In this document: piece by piece, positions 1 to 11,608 of the stretch
Layout: every line of letters begins with the position of its first letter
How positions within the stretch are numbered: position 1 is the stretch's first letter
From: Trachelipus rathkii
Lineage: Eukaryota; Arthropoda; Malacostraca; Isopoda; Trachelipodidae
Length of the DNA stretch: 29,239 nt
Reading direction: 5' to 3'
Assembly (NCBI GenBank): GCA_015478945.1
Contig: JABUQX010113296.1
Coordinates: 1-29,239 of the forward strand
Made by a program: the position numbers and the translations under genes
The notes under the pieces: generated by a model
Seen by the model: only the letters and a program-made list of their open reading frames with translations
Databases searched by the model: none
What the model was told of the DNA's origin: nothing

Positions 1-561
1 GATGGTGTTTGATTACTGCCCAACCAATATGGAGTGAATGTAAATAACGTAAATAGTTAAGATGAATTTATTTTAAATTCCTCAAATGATCAGACACTAG
101 TCTTAAAGTGAGGTGGATTAAAAAACGTTTAAGAATATAAGTTAAAATATTATGGTTCATTTTCTTCCTGAAATATATCTACAATTGTATTTAAAATAAA
201 ACAGAACACTTGGTTCTCGCCACGATCGCAGCCATGCAGGCGGGGCACACGCACGCCCATTCGCGTCGATCGCGCGCGCGCCCATTTCGCTTCGGATCAC
301 GCAGGCAGGCGCGCCCACGCTTGTCCGGGGCCTGCTGACACAACTCGCATCGTCAGGAGAGAGCCTCAAACACCCTTAGTCGAACTCTTTGATACTTATA
401 AAATATTTAACGCCTATTATTGTATTATTATAACCTTATTTACTATCACAGCACCGGGCACGGAGTCCAACACCGGTGCCATTGCAACATTATTTTTCTA
501 AAAATATTTTATTGACATCTTGAAATATTTTATATATTCTTGGAACAAGATATTTCTGCTC
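1..561. other. Unassigned region with GC-rich island and hairpin
   Basis: No gene is recognised here. An AT-rich stretch surrounds a GC- and CpG-rich island at about 230-345 with runs of alternating CG. The 70-codon minus-strand ORF over the island (157-369) is arginine- and proline-rich and looks like a by-product of the base composition. At 451-479 there is a perfect 7-bp inverted repeat (GCACCGG at 451-457, CCGGTGC at 473-479) enclosing 15 nt. A hairpin like this can occur near LTR or promoter ends, but nothing else supports that. Confidence 0.4.
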
Positions 562-790
562 GAGTCAATTTAATTTTTTAGAGGGGGCATCGCTCCCCCC
601 TTACGGTGGTAGGCACACGCGCGCAATCTCGTTTACGACGAGATACGTTAAACTCCTTTCTCCTTCTTCTATACACTATCCAAATTTCAGCCTTCTAATT
701 GAACAGTTTAATTTTTAGGGGCAGCATCCACCTTTTACGTGGGGGACGCAAGTGTAACGTAACTCTCGTATCCGACGAGATACGTTATCA
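562..790. repeat. Two diverged direct repeats each ending in a hairpin
   Basis: Two related units lie about 140 bp apart (562-652 and 704-790). Both begin with a TTTAATTTTT-like stretch followed by a G-rich segment, and both end in the same arrangement: TCTCGT, a short spacer, then CGACGAGATACGTTA. The hairpin stems are at 627-643 and 764-780 (TCTCG pairing with CGAGA). The units differ by substitutions and small indels. They may be fragments of one mobile element or a local duplication. No coding content is visible. Confidence 0.6.
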
Positions 791-1036
791 CGATCGACCC
801 GAACTCGTCTTAGCCTAATCTTCACGCGCTCGGAAGCCGCCACAAGGGCGTATCCCACATATTTTGATTCACGTCTCGGGTGACACTACCCTATATCATC
901 CTAGGGACTGGAAATTTCGCGTGTGATCAGTTTATCTCTCACGCACAATAACCATATACAAAGTTTTTTGAATGCAATACCTCTTATACTTTTCGAGAAA
1001 GGCCAGGAACCGCTCAATCTCTTGTCAGATCTGACT

Positions 1037-1099
1037 TATACTATATATATATATATATATATATTATATTATATATATATAATATATATATATAGTATA

Positions 1100-1130
<31 letters not shown>

Positions 1131-1143
1131 TATATCATATAAT
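1037..1143. repeat. (TA)n microsatellite
   Basis: A tract of nearly pure alternating TA with occasional AA or TT switches, about 105 bp long. It is self-complementary and can form cruciforms. It is the first of seven such tracts in the window. Confidence 0.95.
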
Positions 1144-1165
1144 AATCCCAAAAAAATCAAAAATA

Positions 1166-1384
1166 TTATATATTCGTATATACTAGTAATCTTCCAGAGT
1201 TCCTTTTGTAAAGTTCAGTGAACATGAGTGCCCATGGCTTGTCTTGGTCCCGAACCAGCCATGCTAAATATGCTCTAAAGGCCTCGCACATTTCACAGAT
1301 AGAATCATAGGTAGAACTTTTTGCTCTGCCCTTCATAAATTCACCGAGACATAGCAAAATGGACAGTCCCTCCTGTATCAACAA
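1166..1384 (-). CDS. Small unrecognised ORF, possible exon or transposon fragment
   Basis: A 72-codon minus-strand reading frame in normal-complexity sequence. Its upstream side is the poly(A)/(T) run at 1418-1452 and its downstream side is the (TA)n tract. The middle reads like a compact helical segment with two nearby cysteines (motif SICEMCEAFRAYLAWLVRD). I do not recognise a family. The amino-acid composition is more protein-like than in most chance ORFs of this window, but there is no clear start context, splice site or neighbour. It could be an exon, a decayed transposon gene, or chance. Confidence 0.25.
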   Translation of the reverse strand: MLIQEGLSILLCLGEFMKGRAKSSTYDSICEMCEAFRAYLAWLVRDQDKPWALMFTELYKRNSGRLLVYTNI

Positions 1385-1414
1385 TATGATTCTTCCAACA
1401 ACTATTGAGTATTA

Positions 1415-1417
<3 letters not shown>

Positions 1418-1452
<35 letters not shown>
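1418..1452. repeat. Poly(A) run of 35
   Basis: Thirty-five consecutive A on the plus strand. No AATAAA signal is seen just upstream and no obvious retrocopy precedes it, so a retroposed tail is possible but unproven. A run this long is also prone to sequencing length error. Confidence 0.95.
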
Positions 1453-1453
<1 letters not shown>

Positions 1454-2762
1454 GCCAAGAGTAATAAAGACATAAGAAGGTTTGAGTTGGATGTTTTCGA
1501 AGATGTAGTTTGTAGAAAACTTATGTTGAACTTGAGATATGAAGCCAAGTAAATATGGGATTGACAGCAATCAGCCTTCTTTGACCAAATAGAAATGCGG
1601 GTCAATTACTCTTTATGCCATAATGTAAGCTTTTTACGGCCATTAATTAACTCCTGTTTTTAGCCTCTTTTTGCTTGCTGTTTAGATAGTCGCTCAAAGC
1701 TCATTTGCTTTCACTCTACCTAGGTTTTATTGTTTATCCAAAGAAATTATATTTATTTTATCTCCTTTTCCATTTAACCTTTTATATATTTTGTCCCAGT
1801 CGGGATAGCACCTGAAATACCCAAAGAGAGAGCTTATTACTTTTTTTTATTATTTGAAACTCTTCCGAAAATTTTTACATTCATTTTCTGGTTTGTGTAT
1901 ATTCTTTAGCTTATCTTGTTGGAGTCACGAGCCATGACTTTATTTTAGGCTTTTAGTCTTCCCCGTCTCTTACAGGATTTCAGCTAAGGATTTTTCTACG
2001 TCATGTGTGTCCTTTTGTCATCGTACGCAAGTTATTTTTAGGGACAAACAAGGAAACTGACACTTCGTGTGATATTTGTATAACAAATTCTGTTGATTGA
2101 CCTATTTATATGTCTGCTGTCAATCATTGTCCTGATTCTTTGAATATTTATTATGTTATTAGAATACCTAAAATTTTAGTAGTAATTCGTTTACCGATAT
2201 TCCATCAGTTTAATATCTGCTTACCTAGATTTTATTTTCAAATTCAATCTTTTGCCTCTGAGTTCTAAGTTACTCCAAGTTTCGTGACTCCAAGCTGATT
2301 TGACTCTATTTCGTTATTAGCTATCCCCTTTTCTCTATCGATGCTCGATTACATACATGGAGTCCAGAGAGAGCAATACACTTTTCATTGTTTTAGCTTT
2401 CAGTTTCTGTTTAATTATTAATTAAGTCTCTCACATTCTTCTGTCACAAAAAGAAAATTTGATACACAATAATTAATTCCTTTTTAAACAGTAAGTTTAG
2501 AATTTCCCTTTTAAACAGTAGGTTTAGAATTTCCTCTTTAAAACAAATATTCTCCATTGCTACAGTCTGAGTGAATACTTGAAAAGATTGTGTCGTTCAA
2601 CTGTGAATCAATAACTTTCGTTCAGTTTCAATTCTAAATTAAATTTTCATTTTTTTACTGATTCGTAAATCGCGTTGATATTTTCTTCTTTGCAAATATT
2701 TTTCGGTCCTCTTAATCTAATATCTTTGATATCGCAATCAGCATCCAGTTGTAAGGAATCCA
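1453..2762. other. AT-rich region without recognisable gene
   Basis: About 1.3 kb of AT-rich sequence with no ORF I would support. The only structure noted is a 28-bp tandem duplication at about 2479-2536, built on TTTTAAACAGTAAGTTTAGA and a near copy. It may be intergenic or intronic. Confidence 0.5.
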
Positions 2763-4775
2763 ATATGGCCTCATGCTACGCCCAATTTTTCCGCCTTCCT
2801 AAAAACTGAACATAAAATTCAGAATTATCAGCCAATTTTGACCCTATAAATACCAAACTGTGGCTTTTTTTGCCCTCTAAAACGTTGCTTTCCGTGTTTT
2901 TCTGTGTCTGTAGTCAATTCTTTCAGACTTAAATTTTTCAAAACCCATGTTTTGACATATTTCGTATTAACATTCCAGAATTTTTTTTTGCGCAATGACT
3001 CAAAACTTGAAATATGCATAGCTGGTTCAACCTAGAATAATCACGAAAGTACTGTTTTATTTTCGCTTTTTTAGTTTGTTCTCAGCGTTTGTTCCATATT
3101 TTTCCGAACCCATTCTTTTGGATTTAAAATTGAAAAATTGCGATATTATATCTTTCTGTTAGTGCGAACTGGATTAAAATTTCAAGGCATATGTAGTTAA
3201 AAGAGATGTCATCTTTTTATACCCTAGATAAAGTTTTGTATATGTCCATTGTTTTGGATTTGCTCTTGGATCAAATTAAGAAAACAACAATTTTCTTTGA
3301 AATTTTTTGAAAATTTGTCTTTGAGTATACAAAAAGATTTCTAAGTAAAGAGTGCCATCTTGCAAGACTATACATAAGCCGTAAAAATTTGATGCTTACA
3401 TTGCGGAAAGTAAAAAAAATATCTCAAAGATGTTTACTATTGAAAGGTGAGAATGAACCCATAAGTGAAAAATTCATATGTATATTTTTTTCTACTCATC
3501 CGATCAACATCAAATTCTCAAGAGCTTGTATAATCTGACGAGATGCATATCTTTTTAACTTAGATATTTTTTTGTATACCCAAAGAAAACTTTAAAAATT
3601 TTATGATTAAGAAATTATTTTTTTTGAAAATTTTTCCAATTAACAAATCCTAAACTAATCGACCTATACAAAGACATTCTCTAAGTAATGAACATTGCAC
3701 TTCTCACTACATATGCCCCTGAAAATTTCATCCACTTCGCCCGAACAGGAAAAAGGTATCGTAATTTTTCATTTTTGAAATCCAAAATCGTAATTAATTG
3801 GACAACGCTGATCACAAAACTCTAAAAATCGAAAACGTACTTCGTGACTATTGTAGGTAATGGGACCCATCTATGCATATTTCCATGTGAAGTCTTTTCG
3901 AAAAAAAATCTGGAATTTGATTCGAAAAAATGTCAAAAACGTGTTTTGAAAATTGAAATTCGAAAGAATGATTACCAGACACAGAAAAACGCCGAAAACA
4001 ACGTTTAGATTGGATTTAAAGTTAAATGAGTTGTCACTAACAAATTTCAGAAAACAATTTTTGAATTTAAAAAATTTCCTTTGAGTATACAAAAAGATTA
4101 TCTAAGTAAAGAAATGTAATCCCTTGCAGACTATACAAGCCTGGCAAATTGATGTTGAATTCGAACGTAGACAACAAATATCTTCAATTGTCACTTTTTT
4201 AAACTCTGGAGAACTTTTCGTCAATAAGTGAAAATAATATATATTTTTTCTACTCATACGTTACCACAACTTCAATTTTTATCAGAGTTTATACTGACGA
4301 CTGTATCTTTAAACTACAATAATTTGTATACTTGAAAGAAATTTTTAAAAATTTATAAAAATTTTTTTTTGAAAATTGTCAAGAACAATCTCAAACTAAT
4401 GAATATGCCAAAACATTCTCTAATAAATACATGTGCATCTCTTCGACTACATATGCCCTAAAATTTCACTTCGCCCGAACAGGTAAAAGGTATCGCAATT
4501 TCATTTTGAAATAAAAAAAACGTGGGTTGGGAAATTGGGCAACGCCTGAGCAACAAAACTTCAAATCGAAAAATTACTTGTGACTATTGTAGGTATGGAC
4601 AATCATTGCTATTGCATGTTTGATGAAGTTATTTCAAAAAATTCTGAAAGTTGATACGAAAATGTCAAAAACATGGGTTTGAAAAATTGAAATTGGGAAA
4701 TTATTGACTCAGCACAGAGAAAACTCCCGGAGAACACACGTTGTTTAGAGAGGCACATGGGCAACTAAAGTGTTA
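2763..4775. mobile_element. Fold-back (long inverted repeat) element, locus 1, with duplicated arm
   Basis: The left part (about 2763-3310), reverse-complemented, matches the right part (about 3590-4060). A shared landmark is ACTACATATGCCCCTGAAAA near 3706, whose inverted counterpart lies near 3170-3200; a second landmark is the AACGCTGA-CACAAAACT stretch. The segment 3319-4060 is repeated in tandem at 4079-4775 with a period of about 740-760 bp: the landmark CTTTGAGTATACAAAAAGAT occurs at 3319 and 4079, and ACTACATATGCCC at 3706 and 4446. The same family occurs at 21515-23006. No transposase is encoded. The ORFs inside (2828-3019 and 3871-4092, minus) look like low-complexity by-products. 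This is probably a non-autonomous DNA element of fold-back type. Confidence 0.72.
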
Positions 4776-5063
4776 TTTCTATTCCACTTTGCACAACCTC
4801 AGATTTATTCCTATTTTTTAAAAGCTCCACTTTGGGGAACTGGAGCCTTATTCCTATTCTTTAAGCTCTACTTTGGGCAACTCGAGCCTTATTCCTATTC
4901 TTAAGCTCCACTTTGGGCAACTCGAGCCTTATTCCTATTCTTTCAGCTCCACTTTGGGCAACTCGAGCCTTATTCCTATTCTTTCAGCTCTACTTTGGGC
5001 AACTCGAGCGTTATTCCTATTCTTAAGCTCCACTTTGGGCAACTCGAGCCTTATTCCTATTTT
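4776..5063. repeat. 40/41-bp minisatellite, six good units plus one degenerate
   Basis: Units start at 4823, 4864, 4904, 4945, 4986 and 5026 (spacings 41, 40, 41, 41 and 40), each carrying CTCCACTTTGGGCAACTCGA followed by a GCCTTATTCCTATTCTT stretch. A degenerate unit precedes them at about 4776-4822. The repeat abuts the right end of the fold-back element. It creates overlapping ORFs on both strands (4873-5220 and 4995-5183 plus; 4935-5141 minus) with a repeated LHFGQLEPYSY peptide. I regard these as by-products, because the 40/41 period shifts frame between units. Confidence 0.9.
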
Positions 5064-5884
5064 GTTCCCACGACACTGCTTTCCAACAATAGTAATGAAA
5101 ATCGCTTCCGCAATCAGTTTCCTATTCCTTATGCTCCACAATGGACCACTACCTCGTCTTATTCTAATTTTACTGTTCTCTAATCACCTCTCAAATTTTT
5201 TTTATTTCTACTGGAGTTAAATCACTTAAATAACTATCCCCGAAGTTCATCCTTATGTACAACCAGTCCCGTTTTAAAATTTTCCCATCAATTTTATTTC
5301 CAATGTAAAAATTATTTTCCTTAATGAATGTACAGGAACATAGTGGTCTTACATCCCTTCTCCTCAGTCAAATTATCCACTGAGTGAGCCCAAGTCTGTG
5401 CCTTCGTGTCCTCCACATCCTTCTTGCAATTGTCATTTCAATGTATCCCTTGACTATGAGTCTGCTCTGGATCCCAGCGTTAAGGTTGTACTGCGTAATG
5501 ACTGAGCAGCAAAAGCAAAAGGCTTCTGTACTATTGATGCAGGAAGTTCCCCGAGGAGAAAGAAATCTGCTGTTCGTCCTGTAGTCCCTGTCTAAGGCAC
5601 AAAGAAATTTATAAATAACGGTGTAAAATTATATAAATAACTTTGAAAAATTTATATGTAGCTTTAATATGTATAAATTTTCAACACACTCCTTCTCACA
5701 GATAAACTTCAATTCGAACTAACGCCGAGATGGGCGGGTATGAAAAATATTTACAACCATTTTGGAGGCATGGTTTTGGAAGAGTTGCCAAATATGTAAA
5801 AGAAAATTTATTGCAGCATATTTAATATATTAATTATCTTAAAGTATTTTTAGATTATAGTATTATGGTATAGTATTAAAAGCA
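5064..5884. other. Unassigned spacer
   Basis: There is no recognised gene. A 66-codon plus-strand ORF at 5384-5584 lies in sequence of moderate base composition, but its product (leucine-rich start, then a QQKQK stretch) matches nothing I know and it has no supporting splice or promoter signals. The rest is AT-rich. Confidence 0.4.
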
Positions 5885-6804
5885 TGGTGTATTATGTCTC
5901 GTATTATCGAGATTCAGATATTACCTAAACTACTTATTAAAATTATCGATATTATAATTGTGTTCTCTTTTTTAGTGTTGATATAATTATGCTGATGTCT
6001 GTTGATAATATTATAATCTAAAAACATTTGTAAAAAGTTACTTAAGAGTAAATAACATATTGTAACAAACAATTCATAATAGACTCCAATTACCTTGAAG
6101 ACTGGAAGTTAGAGTATCCAGATTTTCAGGTTAGTGAGTCATGATAAATTGCAGTAATCTATTTTCATTCATTTTGTAAAATTTATTAATATTATGTGCT
6201 GGAAAAGCAGTAGTAAACTAAATGTATTATTGCAGTTTACCAACTACTATTGAACCAACAAATATTAACCAGATTGAACAAGCCCCTCTTGGAAATTGGA
6301 TACTGGTGAGTTCCATAAGAATAACTGTAAAATCATATGAAGCTATACTGAAATAAATGAATAAAGGTTTATCAACAGTGTAAGTAATCCCCGTATTATT
6401 TATTTGACAGGTTTGTTTTGGATTCAGTTTGATTTCATTCATGGTTTCAATTTAATCTCTGGTTTAAATATCTTCTTTTTATTAGTCAGTATCATTCTTC
6501 AGTCAATCTCAGCTAAGTGCAGTATATTTGACATCAATTGAGTCAGAATCTCTATTTTCTCCCCTTACTTATTGCACGACATGATATTTGGATCGTTTGG
6601 TCTTCCACTCTGAATCTGATTCCTGAACTTATGTAGATAAAATCTAAGTACAGTTGGCATTTAAGCTAGTAATCTCCAATGTAAATTTATCTAATTAAAC
6701 TATTATTGATGATAATCCAATATCGTAATTATAACTTTTATTATAGTTTTGTTGGAAGTGGATTGTGTTATCTTTATATGTTCCAAACTCCACTATGTAT
6801 ATGA
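5885..6804 (+). repeat. Left arm of a ~0.92-kb inverted repeat
   Basis: This segment matches the reverse complement of 16662-17610 along nearly its whole length. A shared landmark is TTACCAACTACTATTGAACC at about 6237, which appears inverted near 17230. A second is CAGTCAATCTCAGCTAAGTG near 6500, inverted near 16950. The two arms differ mostly by short indels. The ORFs at 6227-6442 and, in the partner arm, 16839-17048 are not conserved between arms and are not supported as genes. The arms look like the ends of a fold-back transposon or two oppositely oriented copies of one repeat. Confidence 0.85.
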
Positions 6805-7401
6805 TTTAGACGAATTCAGTAACACAGTAAAGCTTTTCTCTGTTGTGGTGTCTATAGTCTTAGATTCTTGATTCTATTAGCTTAACTGTTATTAAGTTTT
6901 TTCATTCTTCGTAGCTAAAATATCTGATTAACTCCGATCGAAAATAGTAGATTAGACTGTCATTGATAGATACGATCCGGAAATCACTATAGTTAAGTAA
7001 ACCCTTCATTTTGGGTAAGACCTGTAAAGTGTATTACAATTGTTTATTCCCCTTGAAAAAACTTCCCAATCCTCCCTGAATAGTGCACCCAATGTAAGCA
7101 GCCAACGAGTCCGGAGACAATCTCCGCTCCGTTACGGCAATACGCCCTAAACCTGCTCCGTCAAACGACCTCTGATCGGTGTAGTTATGGCTTGGCCTGT
7201 GGCTATACTAGACACTTCAACCAAATCTAGCTCGAACAATCCTGAAGTCTAAATCATATTTTCGTGGATCCTAATCAGAGTATTTTTGCACTAGTAAGAA
7301 TAAAAATATAATAACAAGTTCAATAGTAGAATCAAAATCTAAGGATATAGACACACTAGAAAAAAGTTATATGTTTACTCGTGAATTCGTTCTAAATACT
7401 A
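6805..7401. other. Spacer between inverted-repeat arm and LTR element
   Basis: About 600 bp present only on the left side. It probably formed the loop of the fold-back element before the LTR element inserted. A GC-richer patch at about 7095-7200 carries a perfect 6-bp stem with a 3-nt loop (CGGAGA-CAA-TCTCCG). No ORF is supported. Confidence 0.5.
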
Positions 7402-10291
7402 TGTAACGGGAGTCCGTTGCCTGGCCTGCGCAAAGTTTGTATTTTCTTTGGTTGTGTGTTTATATTATTAGTAAATGTGTACAATTTATTTTGTCAATTT
7501 TTTATGGTTTTGTCGAAATAGACACGGTAATCACTGAAGTTGGGGTAGAATATCAGGTAATGCATGGAAAGCTGGAGACAATTCTCATTTATGTCATTTT
7601 ATACTTGGTATATTTATTATGTATTTATACATCATATTTATGAATTTAAACAATTTAAACGTATATATATATAGTATACTACATTTTTCTTTTAGTTATT
7701 TAATTGACAAAGTTCTCTTAGTTGTTCTCAGTTATTATAGATGCCCAGTGCAATGAACTTTTGGAATAATTAATTAATTGGAATAATTATGTGGAACGTT
7801 GAATATTATTATTAATATAACCTTGTGTCCAAAGTGCCACTCTTATAGAAATATAAAACAATCCATTCTTGTGAAGTGTTGTCATAGGAGTGTTTTCCTA
7901 TTAAAAATAAAGGTTAGTAGTGAAAGATGCTTGAGAGATAATAAATATTAATATCGAAATAAATATAAAAAGAAGAGGCTGAATTACTTATTTATCAGCA
8001 TCAATGAAAAGGAATCCATCAGATTAACAGATTAAAAAGAATGGTCATTGAAATAGAAGAAACCCCCTCCAAAGTATACTAGTTAACGGTCGGGGTAAGT
8101 CTAAAAAGAAATAGCATATAAAATAAATTAAATAAAATTAATTATTATAAAATTGATATTAAATAATTATATGTCATAAACATTATATGTTATGTAATTG
8201 ATCAGTAAAGTGAAGAGTCATAAATACTTACTTAAATTCTCTCTTCAAGGTTTCTATTTCTAGTCCTAGTCCAAGTTCTGATGTTGGATTTTGCTCTCTT
8301 CAAGGTATCTATTTAGGATGTTTTGTGCATAAATTTCTATCGTTGGGAAAGGAATCTTCATAATACCGGGCTCGGTCAAAAGTTCTAGTTCAGATGTTCG
8401 AATTAGACTCGTCGGCTAAGTTTTGGATTTTCTTTCAATTTGGAATTTCTTGAAGATGTTATAATTGAAATCTTCGTTTCGAAGTCTTCTTCAAGATTCA
8501 AAGTACTGACCTTTTTCTTTAATCGTATATATTAATCTAACTTCACCTTGAACTTAACGTTTTTTTGGAATCTAGTGTAAGAACACCTTAACAATTTTTG
8601 TCTTGTGGAAAAATTGTGATAACAAACTTTCATCTAGAAAACATAACTGTGAAGTGAAATCATCTCCACATACCTTAAAGAATCATCCTACCCGATATGT
8701 GATTTTATTCGTTTATTAGTTTATCAAATGCTAATTCTTGTTTATATTAAAATGTTTTCAGTTGTTCATTAGGAAATTAAATAATCAAGGGGACATAATT
8801 GTCATAGAAAACCTGAAGGTTAAAATTGTTATATAAATATAGTTTGATTTTGTAATTATAGATAAAATAAACAACATTGTGGTTCAAAGCAAATCCAGTT
8901 TGACTTTGATTTTAATTAAAAGTAATGGTTTTGTTTTTGCTTTCCTTTATTGATTCACCCCAAAGGATAAATATATCTTTTAAAGCTAATATAGCGAGAC
9001 TTGTTATTTGCTTTACCCCATTTTTTCCTTGCAACAATTTAAAAAGATATTTTTTTATTTTTATTTCGAAAACTATATATACTCAATTTCTAAATTTGAA
9101 AAGCTAATTGCTTATTCTACCCTATAATGTTATATAATTGATATTCTCCTTACTAAATTTGTGATTAGAAACATTTTGTTCAATCTTTCCAATTTATGTC
9201 ATATTTAGTAAATTATCATCTGTTAATTGGACTTTGTATTACACCGTTTGGCTTTATTAACTTGAATATTATGTCATTATAAGTTCTACTTTATTATAAT
9301 GCACATGGTATATATATGATATATACATTGATGTTATCTTGTTACTTTATCTTTGTATTCACAACCATATGTTAAATATTTCATTCAAATAATAATTTGC
9401 AATATGAAAGATTGCACCTATTTAAGGAAAGCCATCTGGCAAGCTAGCACAATATTATTGCCACTTATAGGTACTTATAGCTTTTGACATTTTAGGTTAA
9501 TATGCTTTAACTTCTTGACGTTGTTATATTCTCATTTTGCGTATTATAACCTTTATGGTTTTAGAATATATTGATACAGCATTTTGCTATACCGTTTATT
9601 AATTTCTTTTGTCATACGATAATTACTTAGCACCGTTTATGGTCTACAAGAAATGAATGAGTTTAAAATTGTAGTACGCTTCATACGAGTATAACTCCAA
9701 ATAATAACAGTGCTATTGTCTTTCTATCAATTTGTGATGTAAAATGCTTTCATGTTTCTTTTAGACATCAGAATTGGTATAACTATTCTTTTACATTGAA
9801 TACAACGCGTGTTTCAGTAACTGGTTTCTATATTCCCATTTTATTGTGTTTTCCTTGCTTGTGTTTTTTCTGTTTTCTTCCCTTGTCCTTAGGCTTGGTT
9901 GAAAAACACAGAGGAAAATGACCCTGTTATACTTTCGCCTTTATAGACGAGCTGGTTACTGAATGACCGCCTGTTCAAGTTCCACGGTGGACAATCCAAC
10001 CACGTTAGCATAAAACCATTGCATATCCCCAGACACCTTGGACGCAAGAAAGCCAGAAGGATCGCATAATATCTTCAAGTCCTTTCCGTGGACCGATTAA
10101 GCGTGTGATATTTTTCCGTGTTTCATAAATTAACGCCGTTTTATTGAAACTTAGTAGTTACTGATACTAACTTACCGATAGCGATGATAGGATGAGTGGA
10201 GATCTTTTATTGGTGAGGGTGTCCTCCGTGTGTAGTTTGTCAATAATCAAACGATAGGTACGGCGTGACCTTTCCGCTCGTCCTCTTGCTA
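7402..10291 (+). repeat. 5' LTR (~2.9 kb) of an LTR retrotransposon-like element
   Basis: This is a direct repeat of 13786-16661. Both copies begin TGTAACGGGAGTCCGTTGCC. The second copy ends in TTACA, so the ends show the TG...CA inverted dinucleotides typical of LTRs; the end of this first copy is blurred (TCCTCTTGCTA). Nearly all differences between copies are short indels, except for a 229-bp block that is identical (7683-7911). At about 2.9 kb the LTR is much longer than the few hundred bp usual in Ty3/Gypsy or BEL elements. The ORFs at 7437-7643 and 8925-9107 are not preserved in the partner copy. Confidence 0.82.
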
Positions 10292-10309
10292 AATAGATTT
10301 AAATTTAAT

Positions 10310-10328
10310 TGCGCCCGAGACAGGGACT
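10310..10328 (+). other. Primer-binding site resembling tRNA-Lys complement
   Basis: TGCGCCCGAGACAGGGACT lies 18 nt past the end of the 5' LTR. The lysine-tRNA primer-binding site known from retroelements is TGGCGCCCGAACAGGGAC; the match here needs one missing G and one extra G. It sits in the expected position and orientation for plus-strand priming. This is the strongest single sign that the long direct repeats are LTRs. Confidence 0.72.
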
Positions 10329-11608
10329 CTGTATGTCCTTTTGTTCCCCGGCGCGCGCAGATCGAAGTAGTGATTGGTTCACCAGACTAATCCACTCTGA
10401 AATCTCTTTAATCCATGCATCCAGATCTGATTTAGGTATTTAGTAGTCGGGCTGAAATTCTAGATCGCAGATAATCCTGGACCAACAATCCCGAGAAAAT
10501 AGGTAGTCTTGATGAAGAGTTAGAATCCTGAACTCATGGGAAAAGGTCTGCAAGCTAGATGTTGCTTCTGGAAATACACCTTGGTGCAGCACAGACAGGA
10601 GGAACAGTAATCGCCCCCAAGCACTGACACTGAACCAGTTGAAAGGACTAATTTCCTGAACACCCGATGGTAAAATCTAATCCCCGAATATCGACCACTT
10701 TGTCAAAAGCTTAAAAAACAACTCCAGCAAAGAGAAAATCTTACGTGACGTGATAGAGTTGGCTCGAGCAAGGTCAAACCATACAGATTGTTGACAGAAA
10801 GACCGACCGAGTGACCCGGATCAACCCTTAGTTAGAGGAGAATTTCCCATTATAAGACATACAAAGAAGAGCACTCATTGGCAACGTTGTGTCAGATGTA
10901 TACACAGTACAAGGTCTAAAAATTTATAATTAACCTCGGCAGCCTACGAAGTAATGTAAGGAGAAAGAGTGACAAAAAGGTTGGTTTCCCCCAATCGAAA
11001 TATCAACTTTAATCATACACCTTTTCACAGAACATGTTGCACTTCCTATTCTCAGATTTTTATAATCAAGATAAAATCTCTTAACACCAGTAGTTCAATA
11101 ATTCATAGAATAACCGGTAAAGCACAAGACACCTGTATGTTGTTCTACACCGAGTACTTGGGCCCTGAGTATTATATAGAGATATACTTCTCCTCATAGA
11201 GAACAGTACATAGTGACATACTAAGCTACCCGCTTTGGTAGCGAAAATAACAGAATAGACTGTTTTTACACCCAGTCGCCGGTCAACAACCTTTGTTCTT
11301 TCATACAGACTGTCCGATTCCCATAAGTTGGACGTAGGCCTGCCCCGCCTCATAATTATATAAATCAATCTGTATCCATTGACCCTCAATGCAGTATCAT
11401 TTCGAATTGTTAGAAGGGGCTCATGTAGGTACTCACTTTGAATCAAACCTGGTTCACAAGCTGTACGAATGTACGAACAATCCAGTCACAGTATAATCCT
11501 ATTTATATATAAACCCCATATGGAGAATACTTCAATTTCCCCCGTGTAATACCAAGTGAGCCCTCTAAGGATTACGTATAATGGTTATCGCGTATTGGGA
11601 AAAAATTC

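Noticed and set aside
157..369. Arginine- and proline-rich 70-codon ORF
   Set aside because: Explained by the CpG-rich island; no start context or homology.
923..1186. 87-codon ORF with a tyrosine/isoleucine-rich centre
   Set aside because: More than half of it is the translation of (TA)n.
4873..5220. 115-codon ORF with a repeated LHFGQLEPYSY peptide
   Set aside because: It is produced by the 40/41-bp minisatellite. Overlapping ORFs exist in other frames and on the opposite strand, and the alternating period shifts frame, so there is no selected reading frame.
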